Below, piece after piece: positions 46,401-54,431 of a stretch of 64,000 nt of DNA. A program made the position numbers and the translations under genes. Source of the DNA: Verrucomicrobiota bacterium. GTDB taxonomy: Bacteria; Verrucomicrobiota; Verrucomicrobiia; JADLBR01. The notes under the pieces were generated by a model that did no database searches, was not told where the DNA came from, and saw nothing but the letters and a program-made list of their open reading frames with translations. The stretch lies in contig JAKQKQ010000330.1 of the NCBI GenBank assembly GCA_029560585.1, positions 43,757 through 107,756 on the forward strand, given 5' to 3'. Position 1 is the first letter of the stretch; each line of letters opens with the position of its first letter.

Positions 46401-47527
46401 CCGACCGCTGGGTCGAGCGATGGCACCTCGTAACCTCCCCCGTCTGGAATGCCTCCATCACGGACCTCGCGCCCGTGTTCGAGGTGAACCAGATGGACCT
46501 GGTCCCAGTCTGGCATCCGTGGCCCGGCGAAAAGGTGGATCTCGCCTTCAGCCGCCCCGAGGCCATTACCGGCGCCACCACCACCATCCGCCAGGCCAAT
46601 CACACCATCAGCCTTGGCGGTCGCCAACGGACCTCGTCCCTGAGCCTCAGGGTCCAGTGCAGCCTCGGTGACGACCTCCCCTTCGGCCTCGAATCCGATG
46701 CCGAGATCACCTCGCTGAAACACAACGGCGCCGCCATCCCCGTCCGCAAGGATGCCGGCAAACTCGTCGTCCCCGTGAAGCCCGGCGAGCAAACCATCGA
46801 CGTGGAATGGAAAACGACCCGCGACCTCGGTTTCCGTGCCTCCGCCGACCTCGTGGTCCCGCCCGTCGAAAGCTCCAACGTCAATGTCACCATGCGCGTG
46901 CCCGAAAACCGATGGGTCCTTTGGGCCCATGGCCCTCTCCTCGGTCCCGCGGTGCGCTTCTGGACGATCCTCGTCTGCGCTCTTCTCGCCGCGCAAATCC
47001 TCGCCTCGTTGCACCTCACGCCCCTGAAACGCCACCAGTGGGCATTGCTCGCCCTCGGCCTCACCCAGGTTGACTTCATCCCCGCCCTGTTCGTTGTCAT
47101 CTGGCTCTTCGCACTGGCGTGGCGAGGCAGGCGCGCCGATTCGAACCTCGCCTCCCCGTGGCTCTTCAACATCTTCCAGATCGTCTTGCTGGGGCTCACC
47201 GTCTTCGTCGTCGGCGTCCTGCTCGACGTCCTGCGCACCGGGTTGCTGGGCAGCCCGGAGATGTTCATTTCCGGCAACGGATCAACGCGCTCCGAACTCA
47301 GGTGGTTCCAGGCCCGCGCCGAAGGTGCCCTCCCCAAGCCGTGGATCCTCTCGGTCTCGATCTGGTGGTATCGCTTCCTGATGCTCGCCTGGGCACTCTG
47401 GCTCGCCAACGCCTTGCTCGGCTGGATCCGCTGGGGCTGGACCCAGTTCAGCCAGGGCGGTGTCTTCAGGCGCGGCGCCCGGAAGAAACCCGCCTCGCCA
47501 CCCGTGCTGCCAAAGAATTCGGCCTAG
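43460..47527 (+). CDS. Very large unknown membrane protein
   Basis: 1355 residues; GGAGG before the ATG and a signal peptide (LIPLLLLGPLASA). Residues 21-460 are a long soluble beta-rich region (exterior or periplasm). Residues 466-555 hold three or four membrane helices. Residues 560-680 include a Gly-Ala-Pro-Met loop (GGAAAAPEAPPAMAQQAMPE). Two more helices lie at 685-733. Residues 735-1150 are a second beta-rich part with several Ig-like strands (VTVQVNGARPEALR, RDLGFRASADLVVPP). Helices at about 1163-1220, 1234-1260 and 1294-1325 end the protein. I know similar proteins only as uncharacterised PVC proteins; no motif or active site was recognised. Stop codon lies at the edge of R1 copy D. 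Confidence 0.85.
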   Translation: MRRLTHTLIPLLLLGPLASAERQIPESLVPWKDWATWQDVHRDCPTPFNNPKTHLCFWPSELSVTADRTSGSFALDLTVSHETWVPLPGNKDAWPLDVRANNDPIPVVDRSGIPSVKLQNGPCKLTGAFRWDEVPQRIPIPKSVGLLALALDGKPVDIPNWDAEGFLWLKRTRSEEADKDFLTVQIYRVIEDGIPMWLRTEIEISVSGKSREEEIGNVLPEGWKLSMVDAPVPIAVDDSGRMKAQVRAGKWTIRTDAFRTAHANEFKFASGVRPALDQELVAFRAKPDFRMVEVTGIPAIDVSQTTFPEKWRDLPVYQWATDKAFKLEEKMRGMGLQKPEGLKIQRDLWLDENGRAMTYRDHVTGAMQQIWRLDAAEGQELGAVKINGAGQLVTKNPKTGAHGVEVRARNLDLDAVGRMARSQKIAATGWRTDADALTINLNLPPGWRLLALFGAEWVSGDWLTAWSLLDLFLLLIFSLAIWRLWGPRLGILAFFAFGLAYHEPLAPRYTWLVLLMPLALLRVVPDGIGRRIVVLWKWIAIAALVVALIPFVAKQIQGVTYPQLETVDVGKFAGARMFESQSFMLGGAAAAPEAPPAMAQQAMPEEGKAIMLRRGAAKADSHETLGKSLRQAKEANLYYDPQARIQTGPGVPEWHWRQVSCGWNGPVAADTTIRPVLISLPLQRLLTILRVALLLALAAALLGARRAWNPFSKQAAVAIALLCLIASPAQVRAAEFPNAETLKTLRERLLEVPDAYPNAAEIPSVSLQLRDRRITIEAEIHSAIRVAVPLPGRLPDWSPVTVQVNGARPEALRRDADYLWVVLPQGVHHVHVEGLLPNATEWEWTFLLKPKYVSIDAPGWNVTGVRPNGIPEQQVFFAIQKRTSAAEAAYDRKDFNPIVAVDRHIEVGLVWQAHTVVTRLSPKGKAVSLSVPLLAGEKVLTSNIPVAAGRIEVRLGAAETEFSWDSELPVKDRIALESEKTDRWVERWHLVTSPVWNASITDLAPVFEVNQMDLVPVWHPWPGEKVDLAFSRPEAITGATTTIRQANHTISLGGRQRTSSLSLRVQCSLGDDLPFGLESDAEITSLKHNGAAIPVRKDAGKLVVPVKPGEQTIDVEWKTTRDLGFRASADLVVPPVESSNVNVTMRVPENRWVLWAHGPLLGPAVRFWTILVCALLAAQILASLHLTPLKRHQWALLALGLTQVDFIPALFVVIWLFALAWRGRRADSNLASPWLFNIFQIVLLGLTVFVVGVLLDVLRTGLLGSPEMFISGNGSTRSELRWFQARAEGALPKPWILSVSIWWYRFLMLAWALWLANALLGWIRWGWTQFSQGGVFRRGARKKPASPPVLPKNSA

Positions 47528-47550
47528 CTCGAAAACTCAGATGCCGGGCA

Positions 47551-47607
47551 GTAGTAGCCTGCTTGCAGGCGATTCCATGCGCGAATCGCGCGCAAGCGCG
47601 CTCCTAC
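47551..47607 (+). repeat. REP-like palindromic repeat, family R1, copy D
   Basis: GTAGTAGCCTGCTTGCAGG to GCTCCTAC; similarity to copy C extends to about 47652. It begins 24 bases after the stop of the 1355-residue protein and ends 66 bases before the nth stop (convergent). Confidence 0.85.
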
Positions 47608-47672
47608 GTCTCATTTTCACCCCGGGTGGTGCCCCGAATGCCCGCCGTCGGGCGCGCGGCCGCGGCGTTACC

Positions 47673-48326
47673 TCACGCCTTCTTCGCCCGCACGGGCCGC
47701 CGCCTCCCCGGAAAACAGGTCCTGCAGATCTCGCAGCGCATCCCATCGCAACCGCGCGCGGGGCAAATCCGTCGCCCGTAATAAATGAACTGGAGATGCA
47801 GGCGATTCCATCTCTCCTCGGGAAACGCGCGCATCAGATCCCGTTCTGTCTGGACGACACTGCGCCCGTCGGTCAGCCCCCACTGCTGCGCAAGGCGATG
47901 GATGTGCGTGTCCACGGGAAATGCGGGGCGCCCGAAGGCCTGCGCCATGACCACCAGCGCCGTCTTGCGCCCCACGCCGGGCAATTCCTGCAACACATCG
48001 ATGTCCTCCGGCACGCGCCCGCCGTACCGGTCGCACAGCATCCCCGACAGCCCGCGGATCGCCTTGGCCTTCTGCGGCGCAAGGCCACACGGCCGAATGA
48101 TCCTCTCGATCTCCGCTGCCGACAGCCGCCGCATCGCCTCGGGGGTCCGCGCCCGAGCGAAGAGGATCGGCGTGGTCTGGTTCACCCTCACGTCGGTGCA
48201 CTGCGCCGACAGCACCACCGCCACCAGCAGCGTGTACGGATCGGCGTGCTCCAGGGGCACCGGCACGTCGGGAAACAGCTCCTCCAGACGCCGATCGATG
48301 ATCGCCGCACGCTCCGCCCGGGTCAT
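47673..48326 (-). CDS. nth: Endonuclease III (Nth)
   Basis: 217 residues from the ATG at 48326 (GGAG upstream). A bifunctional DNA glycosylase/AP lyase for oxidised pyrimidines. Helix-hairpin-helix LPGVGRKTA with Lys121, and Asp139 in FPVDTH are the two catalytic residues. The iron-sulfur region is unusual: five cysteines (188, 193, 198, 201, 204) in CPARGCDGMRCEICRTC instead of the CX6CX2CX5C of E. coli Nth, so cluster ligation may differ. C-terminal tail is basic. Confidence 0.92.
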   Translation of the reverse strand: MTRAERAAIIDRRLEELFPDVPVPLEHADPYTLLVAVVLSAQCTDVRVNQTTPILFARARTPEAMRRLSAAEIERIIRPCGLAPQKAKAIRGLSGMLCDRYGGRVPEDIDVLQELPGVGRKTALVVMAQAFGRPAFPVDTHIHRLAQQWGLTDGRSVVQTERDLMRAFPEERWNRLHLQFIYYGRRICPARGCDGMRCEICRTCFPGRRRPVRAKKA

Positions 48327-48479
48327 GAGGCTACTCCAAATACCAAAAACCAAATGTCAAAACCACAACATCCCCAAACACGCGCAGCCGGACCTGTCGG
48401 CGTTTGGCCCCCCCGGCCTCGCGGGAGAGATGTGAACTGTCGGCACCCCCGCGGCTTCATGCCTGACGATACCCCGGCA

Positions 48480-48947
48480 TCAGGGCACCAGTTTGAGTGG
48501 CGCCAGATCGGCGTCCTGAAGTGCGATCACCTTGAAAGAATCATCCAGCACGATGGCCCGGTCCAGCGCGAGGCGCGACGAATCGAGATCGCCGAGCTGC
48601 GCCTCATAACATGCCAGGTTGTAGTGAAAGAGGGCTCGCTTCTTCAAAGTCGCCGGACCGGAGAGCAACCTCTCCTTCGCCTCCTGCGTGCGCTTCAGCT
48701 CATGCAGGCAGTACGCCGCATGCAGGAAATGGTCGCCGGAAAATGGCAGGGCGCGGCACAGGAAGTCGAGTATCCGCAACGCGGAAAGCCAATCCTTCCG
48801 CCGCATGAGGATCGTCGCCTTCAACTCCAGCACATCGGGGTCGTTCCCGTGCGCCGCCCCGGCAGAGTCGAGTTCCTCCAGGGCCGCATCGGCCATGTCC
48901 AGCATCAGGAAGGCCTTCGCCGCCTCGATGTGCCTGCCCAGCTCCAT
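48480..48947 (-). CDS. TPR-like protein
   Basis: 155 residues from the ATG at 48947 (MELGRHIEAAKAFLML); upstream codons in this frame overlap the divergent CAP gene control region. All-helical, with repeats of about 34 residues: AAKAFLMLDMADAALEELDSAG, LSALRILDFLCRALPFSGDHFLHAAYCLHEL, and ALFHYNLACYEAQLGDLDSSRLALDRAI. These are TPR-type helix pairs for protein binding; no signal peptide. Partner unknown. Confidence 0.75.
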   Translation of the reverse strand: MELGRHIEAAKAFLMLDMADAALEELDSAGAAHGNDPDVLELKATILMRRKDWLSALRILDFLCRALPFSGDHFLHAAYCLHELKRTQEAKERLLSGPATLKKRALFHYNLACYEAQLGDLDSSRLALDRAIVLDDSFKVIALQDADLAPLKLVP

Positions 48948-49029
48948 GCCGAGAGAATATACCCATTTCCTCCCCTGTCGCCAAAGCCCGCGACTTGCAC
49001 CCGCCGGGCGAACCGCGCAAAATTCCGCC

Positions 49030-49596
49030 GTGACACGCTTCCCGGCCCCAGCCTCACCACTGCTGGCCATCGCAATGGCCGCGCTGCCCGCCGCGGCCCA
49101 CCCCCAGGCGCAGTTCGCCCAAGCAACTGCCCCACCATCCCCCCTCGCGCCCCTCTACCAGGCCATCGCCGCCCAGCGCGCCAAGGCGAACCTCCCCCCG
49201 ATCACGCCCTCGCCAGAACTCGAGCAGCTGGCGTCCGCCTGGGCCCGCCACTTGGCCGATAAAGGGAAACTGTTTCACCGGGGCGACCTCCGCCGCATCA
49301 TGTCCGACTCCGGCTGGTGGGCCCTGACGGAGAACCTGCACTTTTCCTCCCGCCCCTTCGATTCCGCCGAGGTGCTCGCCACCTGGATGACCAGTCGGCC
49401 GCACAGGCGAAACCTGCTCGACCCCGATGTCACTCACATCGGGCTCGGCTCCGCCACCGATGCCTCCGGCCAGACTTTCACGGTCTTCAACGCCGCACGC
49501 CTGACCCCCCCGCCCACCGAAACCAATGCCCAAACCGCAGGCGGCCTCCTCGTGCCCCCCGGCACTCAAAAACCTTCCCCAATCCCGCAACGCTAG
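49030..49596 (+). CDS. Exported CAP (SCP/PR1-like) domain protein
   Basis: 188 residues from a GTG at 49030, chosen because it gives a signal peptide (SPLLAIAMAALPAAAHPQ); the upstream reading overlaps the divergent TPR-like gene. The CAP domain (about 40-160) shows LYQAIAAQRAKANLPPITPSPELEQLASAWARHLAD, GKLFHR, LTENLHFS with the cavity Glu, and TWMTSRPHRRNLLDPDVTHIGLG with the second His. CAP proteins are extracytoplasmic; bacterial YkwD-type members are of unknown role, some bind lipids or peptides. Ends with a Pro-rich tail. Confidence 0.85.
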   Translation: MTRFPAPASPLLAIAMAALPAAAHPQAQFAQATAPPSPLAPLYQAIAAQRAKANLPPITPSPELEQLASAWARHLADKGKLFHRGDLRRIMSDSGWWALTENLHFSSRPFDSAEVLATWMTSRPHRRNLLDPDVTHIGLGSATDASGQTFTVFNAARLTPPPTETNAQTAGGLLVPPGTQKPSPIPQR

Positions 49597-49743
49597 CAGC
49601 GTGCCAGAGGGGCATCTGGTGCACTTCGTTCTGGATGCGGTACCTCTCGGGGGCCAAGATCAATCACCGCGGCGGACGCCATGCCTCCGACCAAATGGCA
49701 GCGAGGCGTGCGTCGGCGATGGCGGGACCAGGCACCTCGCCGG

Positions 49744-49764
49744 GAACGATGTGTCACATCGTTC
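49744..49764. promoter_or_regulatory. Perfect 21-bp palindrome, candidate operator
   Basis: GAACGATGTG and CACATCGTTC, 10-bp arms around a single T, 95 bases before the DUF1080 start. It is within the 262-base gap 49597-49858, which otherwise shows no gene. The core TGTGTCACA recalls CRP-type or other dimeric regulator sites. Confidence 0.55.
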
Positions 49765-49858
49765 AAATGCCATCACCGCCCGATATGCGCGCGTTTGACG
49801 CCCAAAATGCGTTGCACGTTCCCGCCCGTTCTGGTTCGCTCTTCGGCCGGAGGTTGCA

Positions 49859-50590
49859 GTGAAGTCCCCAAACGCATACCAAAACATCATCGTGTCATTT
49901 GCGGCCGCCTTGGTGGCGTCGGCCGCCCCGCTTCTCGGCGCGGAACCCGAGCCCGGCTTCACGGCCCTGTTCAATGGCAAGGATCTTTCGGGCTGGTCGG
50001 GCAACCCGGCGATCTGGTCGGTGCGCGACGGCCTCATCACAGGCGAGACGAAGGCCGACCCGAAGCTCACCCACAACACCTTCCTCGTTTACACCAACGG
50101 TAACTTCGCCGACTTCGAGCTGCGGCTCTCGTATCGCATCACTGGTGGCAATTCGGGTGTCCAATACCGCAGCCGCGCGCTCGATCCGGGCGCGTGCGGT
50201 CCCATCATCACCGGCTACCAGGCCGACATCGTGGCCGCCAGGACTTTCACAGGCATCCTCTACGAGGAGAGGGGTCGCGGCATCCTCGCAAAGCGCGGCG
50301 AGAAGGTCGTCGTTCCCGAGACCGAGGGCAAACCCAAGCCCCAGGTCGTCGGCTCTCTCGGCGATGCCGCCGAACTCCAGACGAAGATCAAAGATGACGA
50401 CTGGAACAACTATGTCATCGTCGCGAAAGGCAACCACCTGCAGCACTTCATCAACGGAGCGCTGATGGTGGACGTGATCGACAACCAGGCCTCAAAGGCC
50501 GCCAAGGATGGTCTGCTCGCGCTTCAGGTGCACGTCGGCCCACCGATGACCGTCCAGTTCCGGGACATCCGGATCAAAGCGCTGCCCTGA
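49859..50590 (+). CDS. DUF1080 (3-keto-disaccharide hydrolase-type) protein
   Basis: 243 residues from a GTG at 49859 with CGGAGG six bases upstream; signal peptide to about residue 27. DUF1080/concanavalin-like jelly roll: GFTALFNGKDLSGWSG, FADFELRLSYRITGGNSGVQYRS, GYQADIVAARTFTG, WNNYVIVAKGNHLQHFINGALMVDVID, and the final VQFRDIRIKALP. Related PVC and Bacteroidetes proteins cleave 3-keto-glucosides or bind carbohydrate. Stop and next start are one base apart, so it is co-transcribed with the following lipoprotein hydrolase. Confidence 0.9.
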   Translation: MKSPNAYQNIIVSFAAALVASAAPLLGAEPEPGFTALFNGKDLSGWSGNPAIWSVRDGLITGETKADPKLTHNTFLVYTNGNFADFELRLSYRITGGNSGVQYRSRALDPGACGPIITGYQADIVAARTFTGILYEERGRGILAKRGEKVVVPETEGKPKPQVVGSLGDAAELQTKIKDDDWNNYVIVAKGNHLQHFINGALMVDVIDNQASKAAKDGLLALQVHVGPPMTVQFRDIRIKALP

Positions 50591-50591
50591 T

Positions 50592-51437
50592 ATGCACCGC
50601 CGTGCCGGCATCCCGTCACGGGTTCTTGTCGTGGCCGCCGTCGCTGGCGCACTGGCGACCATCGCCTGCCACACCTCGGTCCCACCCTTGCCCGACGGCG
50701 TGACGAAGCAGACGCTGCGCGTGCGCCTGACTGACCGGGACGTCCGCGTGGATCTCTACGCCCCAAGGGCAGCGGGAAACGCGCCGATCGTCATCGTGGC
50801 CCACGGCTTCTCGCGCGGCCGCCGCCACATGGCGGGCTGGGGAGGATCCCTGGCGGCCAACGGTTTTATCGCCGCGGTGCCCGACCAGCCGAGTTGGGCC
50901 AACGCGGCTCAAAACAGCCGCGCGCTCGTGGAGCTGTTGGACAAGATCCGATCCCGGGACATTACGCTGCCCGTCGCCCCCGGCAGCCGCGCCGCGATGC
51001 TCGGGTTCTCGATGGGCGGCTTGACGTCTCTGATGGCGGCCTCGCGGTGCCGCGTGGATGCCTGGATCGGACTCGATCCCGTGGACTTCAATGGGGCCGG
51101 TCGCCGGGCCGCCGAGAAGATCCGTCACCCCGTCGCCATCCTCCGCGCAGAACCGTCTCCATGGAATCGGTACGGCGACGCCCGGGCGCTGCTCGAATCG
51201 TTCCGGGTACCGGTGTTTGCGCTGCGCGTGCGCAGGGCCACCCACTGCGATGTGGAGTGGCCCAGCGACCTCCTCGGTCGTCTCGCGTGCGGGCCCACCG
51301 ACCCCGCGCGCCACGCCGTGTTCGAGCGCTATGCCCTGGCCTTTCTCAGGGCCACGCTCAACGGCGCCGCGTCGGCCACCGACGAAATCCGCCGCGCCGC
51401 CAATGATTCTGCCGTCGCCGAAGTCACGGGACCATAG
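50592..51437 (+). CDS. Lipoprotein alpha/beta hydrolase
   Basis: 281 residues with a lipoprotein signal (VLVVAAVAGALATIACH; Cys26 is the likely lipid site). Hydrolase elements: IVIVAHGFSRGR (oxyanion region), the elbow GFSMGGLTS, Asp in IGLDPVD, and a late His in RATHCDVEWPSD. Similar to chlorophyllase/PAF-acetylhydrolase-type esterases. Starts one base after DUF1080, so probably acts on the same compound; substrate unknown. Confidence 0.82.
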   Translation: MHRRAGIPSRVLVVAAVAGALATIACHTSVPPLPDGVTKQTLRVRLTDRDVRVDLYAPRAAGNAPIVIVAHGFSRGRRHMAGWGGSLAANGFIAAVPDQPSWANAAQNSRALVELLDKIRSRDITLPVAPGSRAAMLGFSMGGLTSLMAASRCRVDAWIGLDPVDFNGAGRRAAEKIRHPVAILRAEPSPWNRYGDARALLESFRVPVFALRVRRATHCDVEWPSDLLGRLACGPTDPARHAVFERYALAFLRATLNGAASATDEIRRAANDSAVAEVTGP

Positions 51438-51596
51438 GCGCCCATCTCGGGACCGGCGGGGCGACGATCCCGGCCCACCGCCCTCAACTCAAAATCAAAA
51501 TCGGGGGTGGATACCCGCACCTCGATCGCGCCTCACGCAACCGAGATTTGCACGTTGCCGTTCCTCGTCCCAGACTATGTCAATGGAGACTTCGCC

Positions 51597-53030
51597 GTGA
51601 GGGAATACCACAACTTCATCGATGGGGCGTTCGCGCCCTCGCCCAAGGGTGACCGGATCATCGTGACGAACCCTTCCACGGGCGAGGCCATCGCCACGGC
51701 CCCGGAGAGCACCGCCGCAGATCTGGATCGCGCGCTCGAGGCCGCCACGGCCGCCGGCCCCGCCTGGGCCAGGTTGCCCGCGATTCAGCGCGCCGCTCCC
51801 CTGCGCGCAATCGCCCGCCTCATCCGCGAGAACGCCGAGGCCCTCGCCCGCCTCATCACCGAGGAACAGGGCAAGATCCTCCCCCTCGCACGCATCGAGG
51901 TCAATTTCACCGCCGATTACATGGATTACATGGCCGAGTGGGCGCGCCGCATCGAGGGCGAGATCATCGAGAGCGATCGGGCCAACGAGACCATCTTCCT
52001 CTTCCGACAACCCATCGGCGTCATCGGCGGCATCCTCCCCTGGAACTTCCCGTTCTTCCTCATCGCCCGAAAGGCCGCCCCGGCGCTTGTCTGCGGCAAC
52101 ACAATCGTCATCAAACCCAGCGAGGAAACCCCCTGCAACGCCCACGAGTTCTGTCGCCTCGTCGAGCGCGCCGGCCTTCCCAAGGGCGTCTTCAACCTGA
52201 TCTCGGGCCGGGGTTCGACCGTCGGCAACGCCCTCGCCTCAAGCGAAAAACTCGGCATGGTCAGCTTCACCGGAAGCGTCGAGACCGGTTCGCGCGTCAT
52301 GGCGGCCGCCTCAAAGAACGTCACGAAGGTCAACCTCGAGCTTGGCGGCAAGGCGCCGGCAATCGTCCTCGCCGACGCCGATATCGCCCTGGCCGCCCGC
52401 GCGATCCGCGACTCCCGCGTCATCAACACCGGCCAAGTCTGCAACTGCGCCGAGCGCATCTACGTCCATGAGCGCGTCAAGGACGAGTTCGTCGGACGCC
52501 TCGTCACCGAAATGCGCCGCACGAAATACGGCAACCCCCTCCTCGATGAAAATGTCGAAATGGGCCCGCTCATCAACGAGGCCGGCTTTCGCAAGGTGGA
52601 TGCCATGGTGAAGGAAGCGATCGCCGGCGGCGCCGAGGCCCTCACGGGCGCCCGCCGCGGCGAGGGAAGAAACGGCTTCTTCTACGAACCGACGGTCCTC
52701 CTGAATTGCCGCCACGAAATGCCCGTCATGCGCAGGGAGATCTTCGGCCCCGTCGCGCCCGTGGCCACGTTCTCGGATCTCGACGAGGCCATCGCCCTCG
52801 CCAACGATTGCGAGTTCGGGCTCACCTCATCCATCTACACCTCCGATATCCGCGCCGCGATGCGGGCCTGCCACGAGATCCGATTCGGGGAGACATACAT
52901 CAACCGCGAGAATTTCGAGGCCATGCAGGGATTTCATGCCGGATGGCGAAAATCCGGCATCGGCGGCGCAGATGGCAAACACGGCCTGTACGAATTCCTA
53001 CAGACCCACGTGGTCTACATGCAGCACTAG
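51597..53030 (+). CDS. aldA: Lactaldehyde dehydrogenase AldA
   Basis: 477 residues from the GTG at 51597 with GGAG upstream; the upstream open frame is not needed. An NAD-dependent aldehyde dehydrogenase: catalytic Cys282 in NTGQVCNCAERIYV, base Glu248 in LELGGKAPAIV. The segments FTADYMDYMAEWARRIEGEII, ILPWNFPFFLIARK, and the ending INRENFEAMQGFHAGWRKSGIGGADGKHG closely match E. coli AldA as I remember it (479 residues). AldA oxidises L-lactaldehyde from fucose and rhamnose, and glycolaldehyde. No fucose or rhamnose operon is present here. Confidence 0.93.
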   Translation: MREYHNFIDGAFAPSPKGDRIIVTNPSTGEAIATAPESTAADLDRALEAATAAGPAWARLPAIQRAAPLRAIARLIRENAEALARLITEEQGKILPLARIEVNFTADYMDYMAEWARRIEGEIIESDRANETIFLFRQPIGVIGGILPWNFPFFLIARKAAPALVCGNTIVIKPSEETPCNAHEFCRLVERAGLPKGVFNLISGRGSTVGNALASSEKLGMVSFTGSVETGSRVMAAASKNVTKVNLELGGKAPAIVLADADIALAARAIRDSRVINTGQVCNCAERIYVHERVKDEFVGRLVTEMRRTKYGNPLLDENVEMGPLINEAGFRKVDAMVKEAIAGGAEALTGARRGEGRNGFFYEPTVLLNCRHEMPVMRREIFGPVAPVATFSDLDEAIALANDCEFGLTSSIYTSDIRAAMRACHEIRFGETYINRENFEAMQGFHAGWRKSGIGGADGKHGLYEFLQTHVVYMQH

Positions 53031-54376
53031 CCCGTCGTTGACCGCCTGGCCGCGAACCAATACACCACCGCGCCTGCAAGCAGCGTCGCCATCCCGGCCA
53101 TCGATTCGCGCGGTTGCCGTTGCAGGAGCGCCACATCGCACCACGCCACCATGCCCAGGAATATCAGCGGCGTCAGCGGATAACCCCATGCGCGAAATGG
53201 CCGCGGCAACCCCGGCTCCCGCCAGCGCAACCAGATCACGCCGAAGATCGTCATCATCAGAGGCACCGAAAGCACGAATTCGATGTAGAGCAGGATCGAC
53301 CGGAACGATGAGGTCAGAAGCATCCCCAGCGCCAGCAGCGTCTGCACCCAGAGCGCCACGACGGGCACTCCCCCACGGTTGCGCCACGCCAAGAATCGGA
53401 GCGCCCGGTGATCCTCGCCCATGGCGAAGCTCACCCGCGGCCCCGCCCATGTCATCGCACTCACCGTCGAGACCAGCCCGACCCCGATGAGCGCCGCCGC
53501 GGCCCGCGCCCCCCGTTCGCCGAACGCCGACCGGGCCGCCACCAGCGCCACCTCCACCTTCCCGGCCATCGCGGACATCGGTGCGCTGACCAGGAAAGCC
53601 GCGTTGACCATCATGTAGAGCGCGGTCACCACAAGCGTCCCCCCGACCAGCGCCAGGGGAAGCGACCTTCCCGGGTCCCGCACCTCGCCCGTGACGTACG
53701 CCGCCGCATTCCAACCCGAATAAGAGTACATCACGAACACCAGCGACACCGCAAACGGCGCGCTGAACACCAGCGACGCATCGCCCCACACCGGGAGGAA
53801 ATGCACCGGCTGCGATTCACCGAACGCGAAAAGGGCCACGCACAATCCCACGATGAGGAGCACCTTCAGCAGCGTAGAAAGCCACTGCACCATACCGCCC
53901 ACCCGCAGGTTGAAAGAGTGGGCCACGGCCGCCACCACCACCAGCCCGACCGCCATCGGAACCCGGGGCAGCCCCGGCGCCGCACCCCCGAGATAATCCG
54001 CAAACGCCATCGCCGCCAGCGCGATCGGCGCCGAAAAACCCACCGTCGCGGATACCCAGCCCGACAGAAACCCGGGCAACGGATGAAAAATCCTGGAGAG
54101 AAAATGGTATTCGCCACCCGATCGCGGCAGCGCCGCGGCCAGTTCCGCGTAGCAGAGCGCACCGCACAGCGCCATCACCCCCCCCAACAACCACAGCAAC
54201 TGCACACCGAAACCACTCGGCACCGCCTCAACCTGAAACCCGGCGCTGGTGAACACGCCGATGCCCACCATGTTCGCCACAACAATCGCCCAGGCCGTGC
54301 CCGCAGATACCCGCGACTCTCCCCCGGCGCTACCACGGATACCCTTCAATTCATCTTGCGAGGAAACTTCGCGCAT
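53027..54376 (-). CDS. APC-family amino acid permease
   Basis: 449 residues from the ATG at 54376. About twelve hydrophobic segments. The APC start SAGTAWAIVVANMVGIGVFTSAGF carries the GIG substrate-binding motif; also ALCYAELAAALPRSGGEYHFLSRIFHPLPGFLSGW, and YSYSGWNAAAYVTGEVRDPGRSLP. Substrate cannot be told. It ends tail to tail with aldA, the two stops sharing the four bases CTAG. The ATG is directly flanked by a TGCACA palindrome. Confidence 0.9.
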   Translation of the reverse strand: MREVSSQDELKGIRGSAGGESRVSAGTAWAIVVANMVGIGVFTSAGFQVEAVPSGFGVQLLWLLGGVMALCGALCYAELAAALPRSGGEYHFLSRIFHPLPGFLSGWVSATVGFSAPIALAAMAFADYLGGAAPGLPRVPMAVGLVVVAAVAHSFNLRVGGMVQWLSTLLKVLLIVGLCVALFAFGESQPVHFLPVWGDASLVFSAPFAVSLVFVMYSYSGWNAAAYVTGEVRDPGRSLPLALVGGTLVVTALYMMVNAAFLVSAPMSAMAGKVEVALVAARSAFGERGARAAAALIGVGLVSTVSAMTWAGPRVSFAMGEDHRALRFLAWRNRGGVPVVALWVQTLLALGMLLTSSFRSILLYIEFVLSVPLMMTIFGVIWLRWREPGLPRPFRAWGYPLTPLIFLGMVAWCDVALLQRQPRESMAGMATLLAGAVVYWFAARRSTTG

Positions 54377-54390
54377 TGCACAGTTGTGCA
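54377..54390. promoter_or_regulatory. TGCACA/TGTGCA inverted repeat next to the permease start
   Basis: TGCACA and TGTGCA around GT, abutting the permease ATG on one side and 42 bases before the DUF4019 ATG on the other. A candidate operator for both divergent genes. Confidence 0.4.
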
Positions 54391-54431
54391 GGTACTTTAG
54401 ACGTAAGGGAATATCAAACCCGGAGGCACCC

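Noticed and set aside
45851..47035. A 394-codon minus-strand frame within the giant membrane protein gene
   Set aside because: Shadow of a gene with signal peptide, ribosome site and membrane helices on the other strand.
19737..47607. REP elements as part of a local RAYT transposon
   Set aside because: No HUH tyrosine transposase or any other transposase is encoded in the window; the link to RAYT is only by likeness of the repeat.
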